A DNA stretch of 34,363 nucleotides from Calothrix sp. CSU_2_0 (GTDB lineage Bacteria; Cyanobacteriota; Cyanobacteriia; Cyanobacteriales; Nostocaceae): the NCBI GenBank assembly GCA_012034595.1, contig JAAUPE010000074.1:1-34363 (forward strand). The letters are read 5' to 3'. A program made the translations under genes and the position numbers. Of this stretch, positions 8,316 through 18,557 are shown in pieces; position 1 is the stretch's first letter, and each line of letters starts with the position of its first letter. The notes below the pieces were generated by a model. It was not told where the DNA came from, ran no database searches, and saw nothing but the letters and a program-made list of their open reading frames with translations.

Positions 8316-9730
8316 TTGACAACCTCTACTTTTTTGCTAGCTGACAAGTTGGGACAGAAATATTCCGGTTTTTTTAAAGCTTGGATACTAATTGCCACAA
8401 ACATCAGGGTACGACTGCAAGTAATCGCTGTAAACATACTAATTGCCACCCCGATGCTCAAAGTAACGGCAAAACCTTTAACTAAACCCGAACCAAAAAT
8501 AAACAGGAAGAAACAAGCAACCCAAGTAGTGACGTTGCCATCTAAGATACTTGAAAATGCTCGGAAAAAGCCTGATTCGACGGAACGGAAAAGGGTTTTC
8601 CCCGCACGCAGTTCTTCTCTAGTGCGTTCAAAAATTAACACATTAGCATCAACTGCCATCCCAATACTGAGAACAAATCCAGCAATACCAGGTAGGGTCA
8701 TAGTTACTTGCAACAAACCAAATGCTGCCCAGGAGAGCAATGCATAAATTATTAAGGAAATATCTGCAAGCACTCCAGGTAATCTGTAATACACAACCAT
8801 GAAAATCAGGACAAGAGTCAGACCACCAATCCCAGCATAAATACTGCTTTGAATACTGTCTTTACCTAAAGTTGCACCAACGGTACGATTTTCCACAATC
8901 ACAACGGGCACAGGTAAAGCACCACCCCGCAACTGAACCCCTAAATCAATGGCTTCTTGAGAGGTAAAGTTACCAGTGATGGATATATTCCCACCTGTAA
9001 TCCCTGTTGCTGCATACTTAGGCTCGACTGTCGGGTAGCTAATCAGATAGTTGTCAAGAAAAATACCAGTAGTGCGTCCAGTTCCGGCGACATCTTTACT
9101 CAACTGGGTAAAAAGTTCACCACCTTTTTGGTCAAAGCGGATACCAACCTCCCAATTTTGACCTTGAGTTGGGGAACCTTGAGCATCTTTGAGGAATTTA
9201 CCAGTTAAAGGTGGATTTGTGCTTTCAAAAAGTTCTGCGATCGCAAGGTCGTTTTTCTGTTTTTCTGCTTGAATTTTTTCAATAGCGGCTTTATCTTTGG
9301 CTTGAAGTGCTAGTTTGAGTTGGGCTTTAAGTTGGTTATGGGGACCAATTAACTCGAAAAATTTTGCTTCTGTACCTTCTTTTTGCCGCTTAAATTCTAG
9401 TTGTGCTGTACCACCCAAAACACGTTCTGCCTGTTCTGGGTCTTTAACACCAGGAAGTTGTACGAGAATTTTATCATCACCAACCTTTTGGATTACGGCT
9501 TCAGAAACACCTAAACCGTTAATTCGTCCTTCCACAACTTTGAGAACATCATCTAGATTTCCTTGGGAAATTTTAGGAATATCCTTTGTTGGTTTGACTT
9601 GAATCGTCAGTTGCGAACCACCTTGCAAATCCAAACCAAGGGGTACACGCAATCCTGGAGAGGCAATCACCGCGATGGCGGCGATTACCATGACTAATAT
9701 TAGAGCTAATAGCGATCGCTGTCTTTGCAT
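8312..9730 (-). CDS. secD: Protein translocase subunit SecD
   Basis: SecD is the large partner of SecF in late steps of Sec export. I chose ATG 9730 ([10 protein letters not shown]), giving 472 residues; the longer frame upstream would begin at TTG 9751. TM1 covers about residues 6-25, followed by [15 protein letters not shown], the family signature. The large periplasmic domain includes the [14 protein letters not shown] segment. The C-terminal five-helix region has [24 protein letters not shown], with the Asp of the proton path. secD and secF form one operon. The pdhB terminator lies upstream, so the operon has its own promoter, which I cannot place. Confidence 0.96.
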   Translation of the reverse strand: MQRQRSLLALILVMVIAAIAVIASPGLRVPLGLDLQGGSQLTIQVKPTKDIPKISQGNLDDVLKVVEGRINGLGVSEAVIQKVGDDKILVQLPGVKDPEQAERVLGGTAQLEFKRQKEGTEAKFFELIGPHNQLKAQLKLALQAKDKAAIEKIQAEKQKNDLAIAELFESTNPPLTGKFLKDAQGSPTQGQNWEVGIRFDQKGGELFTQLSKDVAGTGRTTGIFLDNYLISYPTVEPKYAATGITGGNISITGNFTSQEAIDLGVQLRGGALPVPVVIVENRTVGATLGKDSIQSSIYAGIGGLTLVLIFMVVYYRLPGVLADISLIIYALLSWAAFGLLQVTMTLPGIAGFVLSIGMAVDANVLIFERTREELRAGKTLFRSVESGFFRAFSSILDGNVTTWVACFFLFIFGSGLVKGFAVTLSIGVAISMFTAITCSRTLMFVAISIQALKKPEYFCPNLSASKKVEVVK

Positions 9731-9817
9731 ACCATAACGGGAGTGCGACAAACGATATAATAACGTTCTTTTGGCGATTTTTGAGTTTTGAGTTAAGAGT
9801 TATGAATGTTACTGGAT

Positions 9818-9848
9818 GGGAATTGGGCATTGGGCATGGGGAATGGGG
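9818..9848. repeat. G-rich repeat upstream of secD
   Basis: Five G tracts of 3-4 bases separated by 3-4 bases (GGGAATTGGGCATTGGGCAT and on to GGGG). This matches a possible G-quadruplex on the plus strand. It lies between secD and the pdhB terminator, in the non-coding 5' region of secD. Confidence 0.55.
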
Positions 9849-9866
9849 CATTAATAAAAGAATATC

Positions 9867-9898
9867 AATAAAAAAAGACGCGATACATCGCGTCTTTT
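9867..9898 (-). terminator. Intrinsic terminator of pdhB
   Basis: AAAAGACGCGA (9873-9883) pairs with TCGCGTCTTTT (9888-9898) in an 11-bp GC-rich stem with a 4-nt loop. On the minus strand the stem is followed by a T run. It stands 30 bp after the pdhB stop. Confidence 0.85.
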
Positions 9899-9928
9899 GA
9901 TTGCTCTGTGATTCTTAATTCCCGATTT

Positions 9929-10912
9929 CTAAACTCGCATAGCTACCATTTTTTGGACGGCTTCAGCGATTTGTTCGGGTTGTATAATTGTCAAACTTTC
10001 CAACTTGCCATTGTAAGGTGTGGGGATATCCTGCGACGACAACCGTAAAACAGGAGCATCGAGTTCATCAAATAAGCGATCGTTAATCGAAGCTGTTAAT
10101 TCCGCACCTATACCCCCGGTTCGCATACACTCTTCAACAATAATCACACGGTGGGTTTTACGTATTGATGCACCAATAGTATCAAAATCTAAGGGTTTGA
10201 GGGAAATTAAATCGATTACTTCTGGGTCATAACCCTCTTTCTCTAAGCTTTTCATCGCTTGCATCACATGATGACGCATTCTTGAATAAGTCAGAATTGT
10301 GACATCTTTACCGCGACGGACAACTTCAGCTTTATCGAGTGGTAGTACGTACTCTTCTTCGGGTAGATTTTCTTTTAAGTTGTAAAGTAAAACATGTTCA
10401 AAAAACAACACTGGATTATTATCGCGAATAGCAGCTTTTAATAATCCTTTCGCATTGTAAGGAGTCGAACAAGCTACTATTTTTAAACCGGGAACAGCTT
10501 GGAAATAAGCTTCCAGTCGCTGCGAGTGTTCCGCACCTAACTGTCTGCCCACACCACCAGGTCCACGAATCACCATTGGGATTTTATAATTACCACCAGA
10601 GGTATAGCGCAACATCCCAGCATTGTTGGAAATTTGGTTAAAAGCTAGCAGCAGAAAACCCATATTCATTCCCTCGATAATTGGTCTTAAACCAGTCATC
10701 GCAGCACCAACAGCCATACCAGTAAAGCTATTTTCGGCAATGGGAGTGTCTAAAACGCGGAGTTCCCCATACTTTTTGTATAGGTCTTTAGTCACCTTAT
10801 AGGAACCCCCATAATGCCCTACATCTTCTCCCATAACAAGAACCGTAGCATCACGAGCCATTTCCTCATCAATGGCTTCCCGCAGAGCGTTAAAAAATAG
10901 AGTTTCTGCCAT
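9929..10912 (-). CDS. pdhB: Pyruvate dehydrogenase E1 component, beta subunit
   Basis: With the alpha subunit and thiamine diphosphate this protein decarboxylates pyruvate in the pyruvate dehydrogenase complex, feeding acetyl-CoA to metabolism. The 327-residue sequence has the transketolase-like core ([36 protein letters not shown] with the catalytic Glu) and the [18 protein letters not shown] loop. The C-terminal domain contains [17 protein letters not shown]. The start ATG 10912 gives the usual [19 protein letters not shown]-terminus. It is complete and ends in its own terminator; the alpha subunit is not in the window. Confidence 0.97.
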   Translation of the reverse strand: MAETLFFNALREAIDEEMARDATVLVMGEDVGHYGGSYKVTKDLYKKYGELRVLDTPIAENSFTGMAVGAAMTGLRPIIEGMNMGFLLLAFNQISNNAGMLRYTSGGNYKIPMVIRGPGGVGRQLGAEHSQRLEAYFQAVPGLKIVACSTPYNAKGLLKAAIRDNNPVLFFEHVLLYNLKENLPEEEYVLPLDKAEVVRRGKDVTILTYSRMRHHVMQAMKSLEKEGYDPEVIDLISLKPLDFDTIGASIRKTHRVIIVEECMRTGGIGAELTASINDRLFDELDAPVLRLSSQDIPTPYNGKLESLTIIQPEQIAEAVQKMVAMRV

Positions 10913-11071
10913 TAGACCTTTAATTATGCAATATGCGATCGTTATTCTAGAATCTTATCGTGCCTTGGGAGCAAATACGGTAGCATAAGCATGACTTAGC
11001 CATGTAGCATTAAACTCTACTTGGAATTAAATTGGGATTAATTGGCGATACGTTCTTCCATGAATTTAAAG

Positions 11072-11379
11072 TTAGCCGATCGCAGCTGTTTCTGCGATCG
11101 CGGTGACTGTTCCCACTTGATTCATCTGACCATCGGGAAATCTTCTTGGTCTTCCTGGTTTGCGCTTGTGTCTCTGATTGATCGACTTTTCACTGGCTGC
11201 TGCTAACTCCTCTGGAGTGCATTTAAACAGCCTAATTGCATCTAAATATTTTTTGGAGTCATGGTTGGTTCGGTGCGTCCAGCTTCCCAGTTGCGAACAC
11301 TAGTCTCGCTGATTGCAAGTCTGAAGGCAACCTCAGCACGGCTCAATCCAGCCCTTTCTCTCAGAACTTGCATATCCAT
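11072..11379 (-). pseudogene. XRE-type helix-turn-helix regulator (frameshift in a poly-A run)
   Basis: Reading down from ATG 11379 gives an HTH domain (VLRERAGLSRAEVAFRLAIS, then ETSVRNWEAGRTEP), with GGGGAG upstream as a ribosome site. The frame stops at TAG 11242-11244 after 45 residues. One base back, the next frame continues with KYLDAIRLFKCTPEELAAAS and a basic tail (RHKRKPGRPRRFPDG) to TAA 11072-11074, giving about 102 residues in total. The break falls in six A's; seven would restore the frame. In the zero frame this point reads A AAA AAT, a slippery-heptamer shape. It is a probable DNA-binding regulator, either broken by a sequence error or truly shifted. Confidence 0.7.
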
Positions 11380-11759
11380 AATCCAATGCTCCCCTTACTA
11401 AATGTAGAATAACCTGATAAAATCATTTGGCAATTTACAACTCAAAGTTTAGCTACCTGAATTAATTTGGTGGATTACTTCGTCGGAATTAATTACTAAA
11501 TTGAGGTAATATATCCAAAGAACATTCCAGGCAAAGGAATTTCCCAAGCCGCTAAAATTTGACAGCATTTTGCTAAGACTGCTTAAAAATAGACACCAGT
11601 TGACTAAAATTAGGCAACTGAGATTTTACTCTAACTATATTATTTTATAAGCTATTACACTGCCATCTGCAAAGTGAGGAGGGTAAACTCTTACTCACGG
11701 TATAGATTTTAGTGATTAAATATGGTTGCAAAATGACATTATTTTTTTTGGCGGCGCGT

Positions 11760-11912
11760 AACTAAAAGCACTATTGACTCTACGTCTCCTAATGCTTTTT
11801 CACTCAAAAAACGTAGGTCTGATCCTGTCTCTGGTCAGGTTCGGGCTTGCTTGGTTCCGCTTGTTAGAGCCGGACTGTTTACAAGCCCCTGCCTTTAGGC
11901 ATGGGGTTCCTG
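11760..11912 (+). mobile_element. Possible IS200/IS605-type 3' end remnant
   Basis: At 11883-11905 the sequence AGCCCCTGCCTTTAGGCATG folds into an imperfect hairpin (CCCCTGCC against GGCATGGGG). It looks like the right-end hairpin of IS200/IS605 elements that follows tnpB. The preceding frame ends FTSPCL, a common tail next to such ends. No transposase domain or left end is visible, so it would be a small scar. The rest of the 660-bp gap 11380-12040 shows no gene. It holds a 10-bp inverted repeat TTGCGGTTTA / TAAACCGCAA (11950-11959 and 11977-11986) and a 7-bp hairpin at 11993-12009 near the end of hemB. Confidence 0.42.
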
Positions 11913-12040
11913 ACGAATATGAATCAAATAAATTGGAAATTATCAAAGCTTGCGGTTTAGTCATCTAAAACAGGAGTAAACCGCAATCAAGCAGAGATTA
12001 TAAATCTCTTCTACCGAAAACCACATGTTTATTTAATCCA

Positions 12041-13021
12041 CTATTTAATCCATCTTGCTGCATCTTTGGCATGGTAGGTCAAAATTAAATCTGTACCCGC
12101 ACGTTTAAAACTAGTTAATGTCTCCATGACAACCCGCTCTTCATCGATCCAGCCGTTGAGTGCTGCGGCTTTGACCATTGAGTATTCACCAGAAACATTG
12201 TAAGCCGCGACGGGCAAATTAGTGGCTTGTTTAACGCGCCAAATAATATCCATGTACGACAATGCAGGTTTAACCATCAGCATATCAGCACCTTCGGCAA
12301 TGTCTAACTCAATCTCTTTGATTGCTTCACGGGCATTGCCAGGATCCATTTGATAGGTTCTTCTGTCACCAAATTGCGGTGTGGATTCTGCGGCATCGCG
12401 GAATGGTCCATAATAGGCTGATGCATATTTGGCTGCATAGGACAGAATTGGTGTGTCTTCAAATCCAGCTTCATCTAATCCACTACGGATAGCTGTAACA
12501 AAACCATCCATCATTCCTGATGGGGCAATGATGTCTGCACCAGCTTTGGCTTGGGATACTGCGGTTTTTTTGAGCAATTCTAAGGTAGGGTCATTTAACA
12601 CTCTTCCTGTCAAATCCCCTACCTGTAGGTAGCCACAGTGTCCGTGACTGGTGTATTCGCACAAACATGTATCAGCAATAATAATCAAGTCGGGAACGGC
12701 TTCTTTCACCGCAGTCGCCGCTTTTTGGACGATACCACAGTCGTGCCATGCACCTGTCGCATCAACATCTTTATCGGCTGGAATCCCAAATAAAATAATT
12801 CCCGGAATCCCTAAGTCGTAAATTTCCTTGGCTTCTTCAACAATTTTGTCAACCGAAAGCTGGAAAACTCCTGGCATCGATTTTACTTCTTTAGCTATTC
12901 CTTCCCCTGGGACAGCAAATAGCGGGTAAATTAAATCACTTGTTGTTAAGATTGTTTCGCTAACCATCCGGCGTAGTTGGGGATGGGTACGTAAACGGCG
13001 AGGACGATGTGTAGGAAACAT
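12041..13021 (-). CDS. hemB: Porphobilinogen synthase (delta-aminolevulinic acid dehydratase)
   Basis: HemB condenses two 5-aminolevulinate molecules into porphobilinogen, the common precursor of haem, chlorophyll and phycobilins. The 326-residue protein has the metal-site cysteines in [14 protein letters not shown] (C119, C121, C129). The two active-site lysines are in [17 protein letters not shown] (K198) and [10 protein letters not shown] (K251). The cysteine-type site suggests the zinc-binding form, not the Asp-rich form of many plants. The start ATG 13021 gives the usual [11 protein letters not shown]. The 460 bp upstream (to 13481) contain no clear gene. Confidence 0.97.
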   Translation of the reverse strand: MFPTHRPRRLRTHPQLRRMVSETILTTSDLIYPLFAVPGEGIAKEVKSMPGVFQLSVDKIVEEAKEIYDLGIPGIILFGIPADKDVDATGAWHDCGIVQKAATAVKEAVPDLIIIADTCLCEYTSHGHCGYLQVGDLTGRVLNDPTLELLKKTAVSQAKAGADIIAPSGMMDGFVTAIRSGLDEAGFEDTPILSYAAKYASAYYGPFRDAAESTPQFGDRRTYQMDPGNAREAIKEIELDIAEGADMLMVKPALSYMDIIWRVKQATNLPVAAYNVSGEYSMVKAAALNGWIDEERVVMETLTSFKRAGTDLILTYHAKDAARWIK

Positions 13022-13373
13022 AAATTTTTATAAACTAAAATTAAGTTGATGGACAAACAACAAAGTGTTAAAAATATGCTCGCGATAAACTGTCTGGTTC
13101 GCTTGGGCGATTTACGCAATCGCACAGCAAATTCAGCCAGACTATAACCAGCACTTAACTGTTTTCTACCCTACGACTTCGTGTGGTGGGGCAATTTTGT
13201 TGTTTATTTTACCGCGACGAAGGGTTGAAAAAATCTAAATATCTCTCAGATATCATTAAGTATTTTCTCAAAGTTTGCAGCAATAAATCATTAAGAAATA
13301 AATGGCAAGGAGTGAATCATCATGCGATCGCATGAAAGTCATACTAAGTATGTTAACGAATTTTGAGGCAATT

Positions 13374-13445
13374 ATGGCACTAGTTTTTGCAAGTCTACAC
13401 CAAGTACTTATGATTTTTGTTATTCTTTGGCTCAACATCAACTAG
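13374..13445 (+). CDS. Possible 23-residue hydrophobic peptide
   Basis: An ATG at 13374 with GAGG five bases upstream opens a 23-codon frame ending at TAG 13443-13445. Almost all of the peptide is a single hydrophobic stretch (MALVFASLHQVLMIFVILWL). It lies in the gap between hemB and the DUF4870 gene, on the opposite strand to both. I do not recognise it as any known small photosystem subunit. The good ribosome spacing is the only support. Confidence 0.18.
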   Translation: MALVFASLHQVLMIFVILWLNIN

Positions 13446-13481
13446 TAGGAATTTTTGTACTGAGGGAGGGATGGATATTAA

Positions 13482-13823
13482 TTACACCAATCGGAAAATG
13501 AAGGGGTAACGGAAGGGTTTTTGAGTGTCGCTCAAAACGTAGAATAAAGCGCAAATTGTTAAAGCCCAATGTAGCATGAAACCCAATCCGGCGAGTGGGA
13601 CTAATGTTCCAAAGGAACGCCAAATTGATAGTCCTATTAGCAATCCATAAATCCAGATGTTGATGTGGAAATTGATTGACTCCTTGGCATTCTGTTTGAC
13701 AACAGGGTCTTTGGTGATAAAACTGATGATAATGGGTATGGCAATCGATAAGATGGTGGTGCTAAGAAAAATTGAGCCGTGACATAGTGCTGATAGCAAC
13801 TTACGTTCATCAGCATCGTACAT
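13482..13823 (-). CDS. DUF4870-family membrane protein
   Basis: A 113-residue protein with three hydrophobic segments (about 13-35, 52-66 and 70-96). It shows the DUF4870/Tic20-like pattern: DERKLLSALCHGSIFL near the start, then DPVVKQNAKESINFHINIWIYGLL, and a C-terminal YPFIFRLV. The family is widespread and its function is unknown. An AAAGGGG stretch precedes ATG 13823. The following gap to prfC (13824-14206) contains TTGGTCATTAG-like repeats (about 13919-13972) and no gene. Confidence 0.85.
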   Translation of the reverse strand: MYDADERKLLSALCHGSIFLSTTILSIAIPIIISFITKDPVVKQNAKESINFHINIWIYGLLIGLSIWRSFGTLVPLAGLGFMLHWALTICALFYVLSDTQKPFRYPFIFRLV

Positions 13824-14206
13824 TATTTTTCCCCTTTCAACTTTTTTTTCGGCGATGAGTGGGGCTTAATGCCTTTGGCATATCGCATTACTGTTTGAGT
13901 TGTCAGGTTTTGTGTTTTATTGGTCATTAGTCTATTGATTATTAGTTTATTGGTCATTGGTTTGTTGGTCATTAAGTCGCCAAATTTGATTGCAGGATTC
14001 GGTTAGATAATGACAAAGAAGTAATGACATGGGGCAAACGACACAAAGCAAACGACATGTTACTTGATGAATCTTTATAATCCTTATTGAATCCCATATA
14101 AAGACCCTATCACGACCGTTGATGCTTTAAGATGAAAACTCCTGCCTAAATTGAAAAAAGTTAAATTAAGTTAAGTAAAAAATAAGCAGATACATTGATG
14201 TTAAAT

Positions 14207-15837
14207 ATGTCAACTGAACTTCAGACAGAAATTGCCAAGGCAGTTGAAAATCGTCGTAATTTTGCGATTATTTCTCACCCTGATGCAGGAAAAACCACGC
14301 TTACAGAAAAACTATTGTTATACGGAGGTGCGATTCACGAAGCAGGTGCTGTGAAAGCGCGAAGGGCACAGCGCAAAGCCACCTCCGACTGGATGGCAAT
14401 GGAACAACAACGGGGTATTTCGATTACCTCGACGGTGTTACAGTTTGAGTATGGGAATCGGCAAATAAATCTTTTGGACACACCGGGACACCAGGATTTT
14501 AGTGAAGATACTTACAGAACCTTGGCTGCTGCTGACAATGCTGTGATGTTGATTGACGCAGCTAAGGGTTTGGAACCGCAAACCCGGAAGTTATTTGAAG
14601 TCTGCAAAATGCGCGGTATCCCGATTTTTACCTTTATTAATAAACTCGATCGTCCTGGACGGGAACCGATCGAATTGCTCGACGAAATTGAGCAGGAATT
14701 GGGGTTGCAAACATATGCTGTTAATTATCCCATTGGCATGGGCGATCGCTTTAAAGGTGTGTACGATCGCGCTGCAAAACAAATTCACCTGTTTGAACGT
14801 ACCGCACACGGAAGTCGGGAAGCGGAAGACACAGTAGTCGATTTGGGCGATAGTCAAATTGAGAACTTATTAGAGCAAGAGCTTTACCATCAGTTTAAAA
14901 GCGATTTGGAACTAATTGAAGGAGTTGGTCCCGAACTCGATTTGGAATTGGTACATGCAGGAAAAATGACACCTGTGTTTTTGGTAGTGCCATGACTAAT
15001 TTTGGTGTGGAGTTATTTTTGCGCTACTTCCTCGAATATGCTCTAAAACCAAGTGCCCATAGTAGCAATTTAGGGGATGTGGAACCTACTTATCCAGAGT
15101 TTTCCGGGTTTGTATTCAAATTACAGGCAAACATGGATCCAAAACACCGCGATCGCGTAGCTTTTATCCGTGTTTGTACGGGTAAGTTTGAAAAAGACAT
15201 GACTGTAAATCACGCCCGTACAGGTAAAAGTGTACGTCTGTCGCGACCACAGAAATTATTTGCTCAAGAGCGGGAATCGATTGATGAAGCTTATGCTGGC
15301 GATGTTATTGGTTTAAACAACCCCGGCGTTTTTGCTATTGGCGATACAATTTACACGGGGAAAAAGTTAGAATATGAAGGTATCCCTTATTTCTCACCGG
15401 AGTTGTTCGCGACTTTGAGAAATCCCAACCCTTCCAAATTTAAACAATTTCAAAAAGGTGTTTCCGAACTGCGGGAAGAAGGTGCGGTACAAATTATGTA
15501 CTCTATTGATGAAGGCAAACGCGACCCTATTTTAGCAGCCGTCGGTCAATTGCAATTTGAAGTAGTACAATTTCGCTTACAAAACGAGTATGGTGTGGAA
15601 ACCATATTAGATATGTTGGGTTACAGTGTAGCTCGTTGGGTCGATGGTGGCTGGGAAGCACTGGGAAAAATCGATCGCATGTTTAATACTACAACCGTCA
15701 AAGATAGTATGGGACGACCTGTATTATTATTCCGCAACGAGTGGAACTGCAACCAATTATTACAAGACCATCCCGATTTAAAACTAAGTGCGATCGCACC
15801 AGTATTTTCATCACAAACACCAGTAGAAGAGGGGTAA
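14207..15837 (+). pseudogene. prfC: Peptide chain release factor 3 (one frameshift)
   Basis: RF3 is a GTPase that recycles RF1/RF2 from the ribosome after termination. From ATG 14207 the first frame carries the G domain: the P-loop [24 protein letters not shown] and NKLDRPG. It stops at TGA 14993-14995 just after [10 protein letters not shown]. The second frame resumes with [10 protein letters not shown] and carries domains II and III, ending at TAA 15835-15837. The family reads [15 protein letters not shown] here, so one T is missing from the T5 run at about 14979-14983. Restoring it gives a full-length protein of about 543 residues. A sequence error is the likely cause. The two frames overlap by four bases (ATGA), so they could be mistaken for two coupled genes. 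Confidence 0.88.
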
Positions 15838-15947
15838 AAACAATTCGCAATTCGTCGATTTTGAGAACTGTCGTTTTCAAAAAAGACCTGACGCTGCTTG
15901 CTAGTTTCTCTTCACTTAAACCCAAACAAATTCGTTAAAGAGAAACA

Positions 15948-15976
15948 GGGGAAGGGGAAGGGGGAAGGGGAAAGGG
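15948..15976 (+). repeat. G-run with G-quadruplex potential
   Basis: Tracts GGGG (15948), GGGG (15954), GGGGG (15960), GGGG (15967) and GGG (15974) are separated by two or three A's. It lies in the 229-bp gap between prfC and the M48-like gene, on the sense strand of both. C-rich CCCATGCCC repeats follow at 16019-16052. Confidence 0.6.
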
Positions 15977-16066
15977 AACAATAAAAGGGGGATAAACGGA
16001 AAAAAATTATTCTTAATTATGCCATGCCCAATCCCCCATGCCCCATGCCCAATTTCCAATAAAATT

Positions 16067-18286
16067 ATGTCATCAGATGCAAAACCTTCTTTGGACGCTG
16101 GACTTACAGCACTCAAACAACGAGACTATCAAACAGCTAAAACCATTCTCGAATCTGTCGTCACCACAGAAGAGAACTTGCAAGCGGCAATACAAGCTCA
16201 AATTGGGTTAGTTGTAGCTTATGCTCGTACTGGCGATATTCGCGCTGCCATGACTCTTTCAGAAATTCTTGCCCAAAGTCATAATCTACAAGTTAAACAA
16301 TGGGCAGAACGATCGCTTGAAGAATTACTCAAACGCAATCGACGGGAGATTGAATCGCGAAACGAACATGACGCAACAGGTTTTGTGGCTTTTGATGATG
16401 AAGTAGTGGAAGAGATTTCGCGATCGCTAAGTGAATCAAGTCACACCAGCAATAACAATACCCCAATTCAAACCGAAGTCGTTAATACCTCATCTACCTC
16501 TTTACCTTCTTCATCACCAACAAACTCAGATAATGATACCAGTAATGTCAGTAAAATTGTCCCATTCCCCACACCTTTGGCAAAACCACTGACTATCCAT
16601 TGGAGACAAGCAGGACGTGCCAAAAATTGGAAATCTCAACAACAATTAAACTTAATTCCCTTACGCTTACTGAGTTTGGGAACCTTCATCGCTCTGTTTT
16701 GGGTAATCCGAGAATTATTCGTTTTCACCCTAGCAACCATCAATAATATTTTAGTTTGGTTGCCATTTCTGGAACCATTACAATTTTTATATACCAATCC
16801 CACAAACTTATTATTCATCACCCTGATTGCATTGACAGCGCTTTCCCCTTGGTTACTCGATCGACTACTTACCAAATTTTACGGGATGCGATACCTGCAA
16901 AAAGATGCCCTCGATTTACACAGTCAAGAAGCAGTACGACTACTACGGAGATTTTCCCAACAGCGAGGATTTGAATTACCAAAACTGGGAATTTTACCAA
17001 TTACCGCACCAATTGCGATCGCTTACGGACATATACCCCGAACTACCCGCATAGTAGTTAGCCAAGGGCTTTTGCTGCAGTTAGCTGAAGACGAAATCGC
17101 GGCAATTTATGCAGAACAACTAGCTCATGCAGCACATTGGGATGGGGCAATCATGTCCCTAGTCTTATTAGTGACAATCCCAACTTATCGGTTATATCAA
17201 CAAATATCGAAATGGGGAAATAGAACCCAAGGAAAATTCCTCAACTTTCTTTACATTGCCTTGTCGAGTATTGTTTACGGAATTTGGTGTCTTTGTACGG
17301 GAACAACAATTTGGTTGTCCCAGGTGCGATTATATTACGCCGATCGCTTTGCTGGCGATTTTACTGGCAACCCCAACGGTTTAACCCGCGCTTTACTCAA
17401 AATAGCAGTCGGTATCGCTGCTGATATTCAAAAGCAGGAAGAAACTAGCTGGCAGTTGGAAAGTTTAAATATAGCCGCACCAGTTGGTTCCCAACAAAGT
17501 ATCACCTTGGGCAGCCTAGCACCCCATATAGCCTTTGAATCCTTGCTGATGTGGGATTATCTCAATCCATACCGCTACTGGCTAACTATTAATAACACCC
17601 ATCCATTAATCGGCGATCGCATTCAAAAGCTCCTGCAAATAGCCCGTAATTGGCGTATAGAACCCGAATTCGATATCGAACCCCAACATTCCATTCGCGT
17701 CAGCAAACAGTCCTTCTACATGCAAATAGCGCCATTTTTGGGCATTCCCTGCGGGCTAATATTTGCAGGGGTAATTGGACTTGGTTGGCAAATATTATTT
17801 GCACTCAAAATTCTCAATCTCAAATGGATTTACGATGATTGGAATTTTGTCACCGGATGTATCCTCATCTGTTACAGCATTTGCCTGTTAATTAGGATTA
17901 ACCCATTCTTTCCCGAACTGAAAAATTGTGTATTACCAACAGAGGAAAATTTACCCCAAATCCTCGATAACCCCGCAGCAATCCCCATCGATCGAAATGG
18001 TGTGTGCATCTCTGGTAAATTAATTGGTCGTCGTGGCATTAGCAATAGTCTAGGGCAAGACTTAATTCTGCAAACCAACAACGCCTTAATCAAACTACAT
18101 CACATCTCCTGGCTAGGACAACCCCAAAACCCCCAAGACTTCATCGGCAGAAAAGTCAGCGTCACTGGTTGGTTGCGACGAGGTGCAACACCTTGGCTTG
18201 ACATTGAATCTCTTAAGACACAAAATGGCAAAATAATCAACAGTTCCCATCCAATTTGGTCTACCATTGTGCGATCGCATCAGTAA
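16067..18286 (+). CDS. M48-like (HtpX-type) membrane protein lacking the zinc motif
   Basis: A protein of 739 residues from ATG 16067; the frame opens further upstream but only through CCCATG repeats. Residues 1-95 are helical and TPR-like (LDAGLTALKQRDYQTAKTIL). A Ser/Thr/Asn-rich linker (120-165) follows, then membrane segments at about 201-222 and 248-262. The M48 peptidase-like domain (about 285-560) keeps LLLQLAEDEIAAIYAEQLAHAAHWD and YYADRFAGDFTGNP. Where active enzymes have HExxH, this has EQLAH, so the first His and the catalytic Glu are absent. After further membrane segments the C-terminus (about 655-730) resembles a small beta domain (ISGKLIGRRGISNSLGQDLIL). It is probably a non-catalytic member of a cyanobacterial family. 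Confidence 0.82.
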   Translation: MSSDAKPSLDAGLTALKQRDYQTAKTILESVVTTEENLQAAIQAQIGLVVAYARTGDIRAAMTLSEILAQSHNLQVKQWAERSLEELLKRNRREIESRNEHDATGFVAFDDEVVEEISRSLSESSHTSNNNTPIQTEVVNTSSTSLPSSSPTNSDNDTSNVSKIVPFPTPLAKPLTIHWRQAGRAKNWKSQQQLNLIPLRLLSLGTFIALFWVIRELFVFTLATINNILVWLPFLEPLQFLYTNPTNLLFITLIALTALSPWLLDRLLTKFYGMRYLQKDALDLHSQEAVRLLRRFSQQRGFELPKLGILPITAPIAIAYGHIPRTTRIVVSQGLLLQLAEDEIAAIYAEQLAHAAHWDGAIMSLVLLVTIPTYRLYQQISKWGNRTQGKFLNFLYIALSSIVYGIWCLCTGTTIWLSQVRLYYADRFAGDFTGNPNGLTRALLKIAVGIAADIQKQEETSWQLESLNIAAPVGSQQSITLGSLAPHIAFESLLMWDYLNPYRYWLTINNTHPLIGDRIQKLLQIARNWRIEPEFDIEPQHSIRVSKQSFYMQIAPFLGIPCGLIFAGVIGLGWQILFALKILNLKWIYDDWNFVTGCILICYSICLLIRINPFFPELKNCVLPTEENLPQILDNPAAIPIDRNGVCISGKLIGRRGISNSLGQDLILQTNNALIKLHHISWLGQPQNPQDFIGRKVSVTGWLRRGATPWLDIESLKTQNGKIINSSHPIWSTIVRSHQ

Positions 18287-18379
18287 CTTGGGGTGCTTTG
18301 ATTCTACTTAAGGGACAGTAGGAAACCTTGAAAAATCGGATTTTGAACATACAGACAACCCAGCGAATCGTCTATACTC

Positions 18380-18555
18380 CCAATCAAACATGTAAAGAAA
18401 TATTGCAAATGTCCTCAATAAATGTTACATTTTTTAACAATACGAGATGGAATCGACGAAACAAAGCATCTCAGCTTGGTGATTCGTTCAAATATTCCCC
18501 TTTTATCCTCCCAACACAGCAAAGAATTAACCAGCCGTTGGCTGGTTTTTGTTTC
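18380..18555 (+). ncRNA. Candidate small RNA between the M48-like and rbp genes
   Basis: A TATACT box at 18371-18376 is followed by about 150 bp with hairpin potential (GAGATG with CATCTC, about 18446-18474). It ends in the strong terminator at 18529-18552. No frame fits a protein well: a 104-codon frame crosses it without a ribosome site or recognisable sequence. I do not recognise a known cyanobacterial RNA such as Yfr1 or 6S. The terminator may instead simply end the M48-like transcript. Confidence 0.28.
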
Positions 18556-18557
18556 TT
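18529..18557 (+). terminator. Intrinsic terminator
   Basis: AACCAGCC (18529-18536) and GGCTGGTT (18540-18547) form a perfect 8-bp stem with a 3-nt loop, followed by TTTGTTTCTT. It lies 243 bp after the M48-like stop. The 400 bp from here to the rbp start contain no gene I can identify and probably hold the rbp promoter and leader. Confidence 0.8.

Noticed and set aside
11774-11968. 64-codon plus-strand frame near hemB
   Set aside because: It runs through the IS-type hairpin and does not resemble a protein family; better explained as element remnant.
14992-15837. Treating the second half of prfC as a separate gene starting MTNFGVEL
   Set aside because: MTNFGVEL lies inside the normal RF3 sequence ([12 protein letters not shown]); the ATGA overlap is produced by the missing T.
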